Assembly (NCBI GenBank): GCA_937961295.1
Contig: CALGOK010000029.1
Span: 1-10,858 of the forward strand
Reading direction: 5' to 3'
Length of the DNA stretch: 10,858 bases
Source: an uncultured Gemmatimonadota bacterium
Lineage (GTDB): Bacteria; Gemmatimonadota; Gemmatimonadetes; Gemmatimonadales; GWC2-71-9
Part shown: piece by piece, positions 5,826 to 10,858 of the stretch
Position numbering within the stretch: position 1 is the first letter of the stretch
Layout of the letters: each line of letters begins with the position of its first letter
Notes under the pieces: model-generated
What the model was told of the DNA's origin: nothing
The model's database searches: none
Seen by the model: the letters and a program-made list of their open reading frames with translations, nothing else
Translations under genes and position numbers: made by a program

Positions 5826-8150
5826 ATGCCCGGTCGCCACGCCATCGTTCTCGCGCTGCTTGCCGCGGCGCCCGCGCTGGCGGCGCAGCAGGCCGACCCG
5901 CTGGCACGACGGATGTCGCTGGTGGCCAGCAACGAGCCGCTCGTCGAGGCGCTGCTGCGGTTGCGCGCGGCCGGCGCGCCGTTGGCCTGGCGCGGCGACC
6001 TGCTCCCGCCCTCCCACCGCGTCACGGTCCGGCACCACGGCGCCCCGCTCGGCGAGTTGCTCGCCGACCTGCTCACGACCACGTCGCTGACACCACGCGT
6101 CACGCGCAACGGCACGGTGGTGCTGGTGCCGGTGCAGCCGAACGGGGAGCCGGTCTCGGCCGAGGCGCTCGCGCTGGCGACCGGGGTGCAGGCCCTCGAT
6201 CAGCTGGTGGTGACCGGGTCGGCCGTGTCGCCGCTCCCCGATCGCGAATTGCCGGTGGCCGTGACCACGGTCACCGCACGTGACCTTGGTGCCTCGCCCC
6301 ACCGCCGCCTAGGCGACCGCGTGCGGGCGTACCTCCCCGGACTGGTGCTCTGGGATCGTGGCGGTGCCGGGCCGCCACCCGCGCCGGGCGGCGTGCGCGG
6401 CGTCGCCTCGTTCACGGCGCGGGCGCCGAAACTCTACGTCGATGGCGTGGAGGTCGCCTCGCCGGAGCTGTTCACGCTGCTCGACGGTCGCGGCATCGAG
6501 CGCATCGAGATGATCCACGGTCCGCAGGGCGCGGCACTCTACGGTCCCGACGCACTCAATGGCGTCGTGCAGATCGAGACGCGGAAGGGGCATCCCGGGT
6601 CGGCGAGGCTGGCGCCGCGCGCCTCGGCGGTGGCCGGCGGGCTCGATCGTCCGCTCGATGGCACCTCGCTCTGGCGCGAGGGCGCCGCGGAGCTGGAAGC
6701 CTCGCGCACCGGCGCCAGCGGCGCTGTCCTGGGATCGATCACCCGGCTAGGCGGCGCGCTGCCATTGGCCGATGCCTGGCGCGCCCAGGCCGGCGCCGTC
6801 ATCCGCGGCAGCACGATGCGGGTCGAGGTCGCGGCGCGCGCCGCCGAGCACGATGCCCCGATCGAGCGTCGGCATCCGTTCACCGACGCGGTTGCCGCGC
6901 GCGGGTTGCACCCGCTCGAGGAACGTGCTGCGTCGGTGCGCGTTCGGCATGCGATCAGCGGCTCGCTCTCGCAGACCCTGGTGGGTGGCGTGCACCGCAT
7001 CAGTGGATCGCGCGAACCGTTCCGGTCGCCGATCCTCCCGCCGCGGTTGCCGCTCGGTGCCACCAACGAGCGTGCCATCCGCTCCACGGTGCGCTGGGCC
7101 GGGATGTACCATCGCGATCCCGTCACCGCGAGCGTCGGTGCGGAGTTCAGTCGTCGCACGCTCGATCGCTCGGCGCGACAGGCCGACGGCTCGGCCGATC
7201 TCTCCGCGCTGTATCGCGAGGCACTCGATGCGCGCGGCACCTTCGCGCAGGCGCGCGTGCGTCTCGGCGGACTGGTTGCCAGCGGCGGGGCACGCACCGA
7301 CCGGCTCTCGTCGGTCGGTGCCGAGGCGGACGTGCCGTGGGCGGCCACCGCCGGGCTCAGCTGGAGCGCGCCGATCGGGACCGCGGTGCTGCGGTTGCGC
7401 GCGGCGTGGGGACGCGCCCTGCGACCGCCGGAGCCGGGGATGAGCCAGGCGCTGGCCGCGGGCAGCATCCTCCAGGAAGCCAACCCGGCGCTGCGACCTG
7501 AGCGGCAGGCGGGCGTCGAGGTGGGGGCGGAGCTGCACCTGGGCGGCGGCGAATGGTTGCGGGTGACCTGGTTCGGGCAGCGCGCGGACGACCTGCTGCA
7601 ACAGGTCGACCTGCGCCGCCCCAGCGCCACGACGCGCTTCTACCAGTTCCAGAACGTCGGCGCGATCACCAACCGGGGCGTCGAGGTCGATGGCGGTGCG
7701 CAGTTCGGCCGGCTCTCCGCCGCCGCACGTCTGCATTTCGTGTCGTCGCGCGTGGCGCAGCTCGCGCCCAGCTACACCGGCGAGTTCCGGCCGGGCGACG
7801 AACCGCTCGAGGTGCCCGCGTCGATGGGTTCGGCGGCGCTGCGCTACGACGCGGGATCGCTCCGGATCGAGGGAGGAGCGACCTGGGTCGGCCCGTGGAC
7901 CGGCTACGACTGGCAGTTGGTGGCTCGGGCGGAGCTGGGCGAAGCCCCGGTGCGCGACCGCGCCCGCGAGTACTGGCTGGAGTACGATGGCGTCCTCCGC
8001 CCGTTCCTCGGTGCCGAGCTGTTGCTTGCCGGCGGGGTGACCGCATGGCTGCGAGCCGAATGGCCGGCCGGGACGGATGTGCTGCTGCGCGACAACCTCT
8101 CGCCGGCGCTGGGGCGCAGCCTGCTGGTCGGGCTCGAGGTCGGGCGCTGA
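5826..8150 (+). CDS. TonB-dependent outer-membrane receptor with STN signalling domain (FecA-like)
   Basis: This 774-residue protein should import a ligand across the outer membrane using TonB energy and signal ligand binding to the FecR-like protein. A signal peptide ends near residue 19 (APALA-AQQ). An STN domain lies at about 28-102, followed by a TonB-box-like LDQLVVTG (124-131). The plug domain (about 138-255) contains LYVDGVEV, RGIERIEMIHGPQGAALYGP and ALNGVVQIETRKG. The rest is a beta-barrel with alternating hydrophobic strands. ATG 5826 is chosen for the signal peptide; the frame is open back to 4938 only as a shadow of the fecR frame. The last residues are LLVGLEVGR, without the C-terminal aromatic residue common in outer-membrane barrels. 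The substrate cannot be read from sequence: no siderophore, cobalamin or SusD-type genes are adjacent. Confidence 0.93.
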   Translation: MPGRHAIVLALLAAAPALAAQQADPLARRMSLVASNEPLVEALLRLRAAGAPLAWRGDLLPPSHRVTVRHHGAPLGELLADLLTTTSLTPRVTRNGTVVLVPVQPNGEPVSAEALALATGVQALDQLVVTGSAVSPLPDRELPVAVTTVTARDLGASPHRRLGDRVRAYLPGLVLWDRGGAGPPPAPGGVRGVASFTARAPKLYVDGVEVASPELFTLLDGRGIERIEMIHGPQGAALYGPDALNGVVQIETRKGHPGSARLAPRASAVAGGLDRPLDGTSLWREGAAELEASRTGASGAVLGSITRLGGALPLADAWRAQAGAVIRGSTMRVEVAARAAEHDAPIERRHPFTDAVAARGLHPLEERAASVRVRHAISGSLSQTLVGGVHRISGSREPFRSPILPPRLPLGATNERAIRSTVRWAGMYHRDPVTASVGAEFSRRTLDRSARQADGSADLSALYREALDARGTFAQARVRLGGLVASGGARTDRLSSVGAEADVPWAATAGLSWSAPIGTAVLRLRAAWGRALRPPEPGMSQALAAGSILQEANPALRPERQAGVEVGAELHLGGGEWLRVTWFGQRADDLLQQVDLRRPSATTRFYQFQNVGAITNRGVEVDGGAQFGRLSAAARLHFVSSRVAQLAPSYTGEFRPGDEPLEVPASMGSAALRYDAGSLRIEGGATWVGPWTGYDWQLVARAELGEAPVRDRAREYWLEYDGVLRPFLGAELLLAGGVTAWLRAEWPAGTDVLLRDNLSPALGRSLLVGLEVGR

Positions 8151-8188
8151 CCGCGCCGCATCGTCCCCGGATGTCCGCGCCGTGACGC

Positions 8189-8200
8189 CGGGGTTCCCCG
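8189..8200 (+). terminator. Small hairpin downstream of the receptor gene
   Basis: CGGGG (8189-8193) and CCCCG (8196-8200) form a short stem with a two-base gap, 39 bases after the receptor stop, followed by ATTAGCTTCC with no real T-tract. It is a weak terminator candidate, listed because it is one of two stem-loops in this gap. Confidence 0.2.
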
Positions 8201-8210
8201 ATTAGCTTCC

Positions 8211-8267
8211 CGCCAGGGCTCCCGCTGGTGCACTGCGCCGCGGGAGCCGACCCCCTTTTCCCTGGCG
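8211..8267 (+). promoter_or_regulatory. Nested hairpin in the leader of the binding-protein gene
   Basis: The inner stem is GGCTCCCGC (8217-8225) with GCGGGAGCC (8240-8248), 9 perfect pairs around a 14-base loop. An outer or alternative stem pairs CGCCAGGG (8211-8218) with CCCTGGCG (8260-8267). CCCCCTTTT follows the inner stem, so it could act as a weak terminator for the receptor gene. The outer arm ends 10 bases before the GTG at 8278, so it could also block the ribosome site of the next gene. The two stems share 8217-8218, allowing alternative folds. Confidence 0.4.
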
Positions 8268-8277
8268 ATGGACCCCT

Positions 8278-9387
8278 GTGGTGCGAACACGAGTTGCGAT
8301 CCGGACACTCCTGACATTCCTCGTCGCTGCCGCTGGGAGCGGTTGCGGGCAAGCCGATCGGCCGCTGGCGATCGGCGCCGGGCTCAACGGTCCGTTCGTC
8401 GACGCGGTGCGTCTCGCCCTGGCGGAGACCACCGACCCGCTGCCGCCGCTGGACACCGTCTTCGTCGCCGAGGCCACCAGCCGTGCGGCACCAGCCCTCG
8501 AGATCGCCGACCGCTTTCGGCTGACGCCCGGCATGGTCGCGGTGGTCGCGCACTCCAACAGCGCGTCGTCGCTTGCCACGGCGCCGGTGTACAACGAGGC
8601 CGGCATCGTCCAGATCGCGCCGACCTCGACCGCACCGCGGTACTCGGATGCCGGGCCCTATTCATTCCGGCTCGTTCCGCCCGACGACGTGCAGGGCGCC
8701 GTGCTTGCCCGCGCAATCGACTCGCTCTTCACGCCCGCGGCGCGCGTGGCGGTGCTCTATGTGAACGACGATTACGGGCGCGGGATTCGCGCCGCCCTGC
8801 TGCAGCACCTCGATGCAAGCCGCTCTTCCGTGGTGCACGACCAGCCGCATGCCGACGAGGAGTTCCGCGTCGCGGGGGCCGCGCGCGACGCGCATATCGC
8901 GTCGATGGTGTCGAGTGCCGCCGCATCCGCACCCGACGTGATCGTCTGGCTGGGCCGGGCGCAGACGCTGCAACTGCACCTCCCGGAGATCCGCCGCACG
9001 CTCGGCGCGATCCCGATCCTCGGTGCCGATGCCCTCTCCTCGTGGCGGACGTTCGACCGTCGGCTCGGCTATTGGGACGGGGTGCGCCACACCGACTTCC
9101 TCGATCCGACCGCGACGCCGGAGTTGCGGGCCTTCCGCGAGCGGTTCCGGGCACGCTACGGCCACGAGGCGGGGACGGGCGACGTGCTGAGCTACGACGG
9201 GGCGCGGCTGATCCTTGCCGCGCTCGCCGACGGGGCCCGCAGCGGCGACGCCGTGCGCGACTGGCTCAACGCGCTGGGTCGCGAACGACCGGCGTTCCCG
9301 GGGCTGAGCGGCAGCATCGCGTTCGACGAGAACGGCGATGTCGACCGGCCGCACGTCCTCCTCACCATCATCTCGCCCGCCCCGTGA
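8278..9387 (+). CDS. Periplasmic ligand-binding lipoprotein, Leu/Ile/Val-binding (type I) fold
   Basis: The 369-residue product resembles branched-chain amino acid ABC binding proteins (Peripla_BP_6 type), which close two lobes around a small ligand. The N-terminus has a signal sequence with hydrophobic LLTFLVAAAG and GSGC (Cys23), a loose lipobox suggesting lipid anchoring. Family-like segments are AVVAHSNSASSLATAPVYNE (88-107) with QIAPTSTAP (112-120), FRLVPPDDVQG (130-140), RVAVLYVNDDYGRGI (156-170) and, later, PILGADALSSW. GTG 8278 (or GTG 8281) is taken as start because it begins the signal peptide; no strong ribosome site precedes it. The stop TGA overlaps the kinase start (GTGA). No permease or ATPase lies alongside, so a sensing role with the kinase is more likely than transport (inference). 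Confidence 0.85.
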   Translation: MVRTRVAIRTLLTFLVAAAGSGCGQADRPLAIGAGLNGPFVDAVRLALAETTDPLPPLDTVFVAEATSRAAPALEIADRFRLTPGMVAVVAHSNSASSLATAPVYNEAGIVQIAPTSTAPRYSDAGPYSFRLVPPDDVQGAVLARAIDSLFTPAARVAVLYVNDDYGRGIRAALLQHLDASRSSVVHDQPHADEEFRVAGAARDAHIASMVSSAAASAPDVIVWLGRAQTLQLHLPEIRRTLGAIPILGADALSSWRTFDRRLGYWDGVRHTDFLDPTATPELRAFRERFRARYGHEAGTGDVLSYDGARLILAALADGARSGDAVRDWLNALGRERPAFPGLSGSIAFDENGDVDRPHVLLTIISPAP

Positions 9388-10858
9388 GCATCGCCACGCG
9401 CGAGGGCGGCACCCCGCTGCGGCGCCGGCTGCTGCTGATTTCCGCGCTTTGCGCAGTGATGCTGATGGCCGCCCTGGTGACGCTGGTGCTGCTGAGCGAG
9501 CGCCAGCGCGCGGCGCTCGCCGAGGGGTCGCGCACGCTGATCGAGGAGCAGCGGGTGGCCGACCAGGTGGTCGACGGGATGATGCGCCAGCTCGCCCTCA
9601 GCGTCGCGGGCGCGGGGGTGGCACCCGATTCGGTGCAGGCACACTTCGAGGAGGCGAGCGAGGGGGTCCACGCCGGGCTGCGCTCCTACCTGTTCCGCCA
9701 GCTGTCGGTGGCGGAGCGGCTCCAGATCGAGCGGATCAAGGAGGAGCACGAGCTGCTCGAGGTGGCGGCCCGCCGGCTGCAGCAGCTCCCGGCGGGTCCG
9801 GTGGCCGGCCGGCGCGTGGAGCTGCGCACCGAGGTGATGCGCCACGCGCTGCAGCTGCGCAGCGAACTGTCGGAGTTCTTCCGGATGCGCGAGGAGGACC
9901 TCGCCCGCGCGGCCGCGGCCCAGGCCGCGACGATCCGCTGGTTCCTGTTCGCGAGTGCGGCAACGGCCGCGCTGGTCGGCCTCGGCATCTGGCTGCTGCT
10001 CACCGCCTTCCTCCGGCGCCGGGTGGCGGTTCCACTCGCCCATGTCGCCGAAGCAGCGCACCGGCTCGGGACCGGTGACCTGTCGGTGCGCGTCCCGCTC
10101 GAGGGAGACCGCGAGCTGCGCGAGCTCGCGGTCGACTTCAACGTCATGGCCGCGCAGCTCGCCGAGGCGCAGGGGGTGCTCGCGCGCCGCAATGCCGAGC
10201 TGGAGGAGGCGCTCGATCTGGTCCGGCGCACGCAGGACGACCTGGTCCAGTCGGAAAAGCTTGGCGCCGTGGGCCGGATGAGTGCGGGGCTCGCCCACGA
10301 GCTGAACAATCCCCTCACCGCCGTGGTGGGCAACGCCGAGCTGATGGCGGCCGAGTTGGCGGGTCGGGAGCAGGTGCCGGCATCGCTGGCGCGCGAGCTG
10401 GTCGAGCCGATCGTGCGCGAGGCGACCCGGGCCCGGCAGCTGATCCGCTCGCTGCTTCAGTTCTCGCGGCAGCCCGAGGCCGGCGTCGGCGGCGTGCGGC
10501 TCTCGGAGACCCTCGCGGTGGTTGCCGACCTGCGCGGATTCGCCTTTGAGCAGAGCGGGCTGCGCCTGGTCGTCGAGCCGATGCCCGACACCTGGGTGCG
10601 CGCGGAGCCGCAGCGGCTGCAGGCCGTGTTCATGAACATCGTCAACAACGCCCTGCAGGCGATGCAGCCGTCCGGCACCGGCACGCTGCGGGTGCATGCT
10701 TTGGACTGGGGCGGCGCCGTCCAGGTCCGATTCGCCGACCAGGGGCCGGGGATTGCACGGCCGGACCGGGTGTTCGAGCCGTTCTACACCACCAAGGATC
10801 CGGGGCAGGGCACCGGCCTCGGGCTCTCCCTCGCGGCCTCGTTCGTCGAATCGTTCGG
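9384..10858 (+). CDS. Membrane sensor histidine kinase (3' end beyond window)
   Basis: The GTG at 9384 overlaps the preceding stop, and the frame is open for 491 codons to the window edge. The protein autophosphorylates on histidine and passes phosphate to a response regulator. It has TM1 at about 16-37, an extracytoplasmic, strongly helical sensor region at about 38-182 without a family I can name, TM2 at about 186-209 and a HAMP linker (RRRVAVPLAHVAEAAHRLGT onward). A coiled coil follows (LARRNAELEEALDLVRRTQ), then the HisKA domain with phospho-acceptor His305 in SAGLAHELNNPL. The ATPase part shows N-box NIVNNALQAM (418-427), G1 DQGPGI (452-457), F-box FEPFYTTK and G2 GTGLGLSL (from 476). 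About 20-30 residues of the ATPase domain are probably missing, plus any receiver domain, so a hybrid kinase cannot be excluded. Overlap with the binding-protein gene implies coupled translation and a shared signalling task. Confidence 0.95.
   Translation, partial: MSIATREGGTPLRRRLLLISALCAVMLMAALVTLVLLSERQRAALAEGSRTLIEEQRVADQVVDGMMRQLALSVAGAGVAPDSVQAHFEEASEGVHAGLRSYLFRQLSVAERLQIERIKEEHELLEVAARRLQQLPAGPVAGRRVELRTEVMRHALQLRSELSEFFRMREEDLARAAAAQAATIRWFLFASAATAALVGLGIWLLLTAFLRRRVAVPLAHVAEAAHRLGTGDLSVRVPLEGDRELRELAVDFNVMAAQLAEAQGVLARRNAELEEALDLVRRTQDDLVQSEKLGAVGRMSAGLAHELNNPLTAVVGNAELMAAELAGREQVPASLARELVEPIVREATRARQLIRSLLQFSRQPEAGVGGVRLSETLAVVADLRGFAFEQSGLRLVVEPMPDTWVRAEPQRLQAVFMNIVNNALQAMQPSGTGTLRVHALDWGGAVQVRFADQGPGIARPDRVFEPFYTTKDPGQGTGLGLSLAASFVESF

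Noticed and set aside
6539..7736. Two long minus-strand frames opposite the receptor
   Set aside because: They are antisense to the beta-barrel coding region, with compositionally biased products and no recognisable domains.
9192..10697. 501-codon minus-strand frame opposite the histidine kinase
   Set aside because: The + strand frame carries every kinase box in order, and the antisense product is His/Gln/Arg-rich noise.

Overview
The window is very GC-rich, with nearly every third codon position G or C. It comes from a Gram-negative-type bacterium with an outer membrane: it has a TonB-dependent receptor, two lipoproteins and a FecR-type signalling protein. GC content, the FecI/FecR/STN-receptor style and heptanucleotide repeat arrays between genes suggest Gemmatimonadota or a similar high-GC soil or water phylum. 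That placement is inference. No tRNA, rRNA, insertion sequence or CRISPR array was seen, and no stretch longer than about 170 bases lacks a gene.

Left part (1-3240). A short C-terminal stub of a + strand gene may end at 56. A heptad-based palindrome (104-169) separates it from dnaK (minus strand, 2099 to 177). A small-conductance mechanosensitive channel gene (mscS type, from 2263) is divergent from dnaK. It is cut by an in-frame TAA at 2983-2985, with the rest of the conserved C-terminus continuing in the same frame to 3120. Two GC-rich hairpins fill the 118-base gap between it and the convergent lipoprotein gene.

Centre (3239-8150). This is a cell-surface signalling unit. An ECF sigma factor gene (minus, start about 4744) is divergent from a fecR-like anti-sigma gene (4852-5823), which is followed two bases later by a TonB-dependent receptor with an N-terminal STN signalling domain (5826-8150). 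Downstream of the sigma gene on the minus strand lie a second heptad palindrome (4105-4207) and a lipoprotein of unknown function (4003 to 3239). The main discovery is that the fecR-receptor operon and the lipoprotein gene carry the same bipartite promoter-like element, CTCCTGTCAGGGT-N14-GGTGTCTC, with identical spacing and each pointing at its own gene. The simplest reading is that the local sigma factor drives both, which would place the unknown lipoprotein in the receptor's pathway.

Right part (8151-10858). A hairpin-rich leader precedes a Leu/Ile/Val-type periplasmic binding lipoprotein (8278-9387). Its stop overlaps the GTG start of a membrane histidine kinase (9384 to beyond the window end). 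No transporter permease lies between them, so the binding protein is probably the ligand-sensing partner of the kinase.
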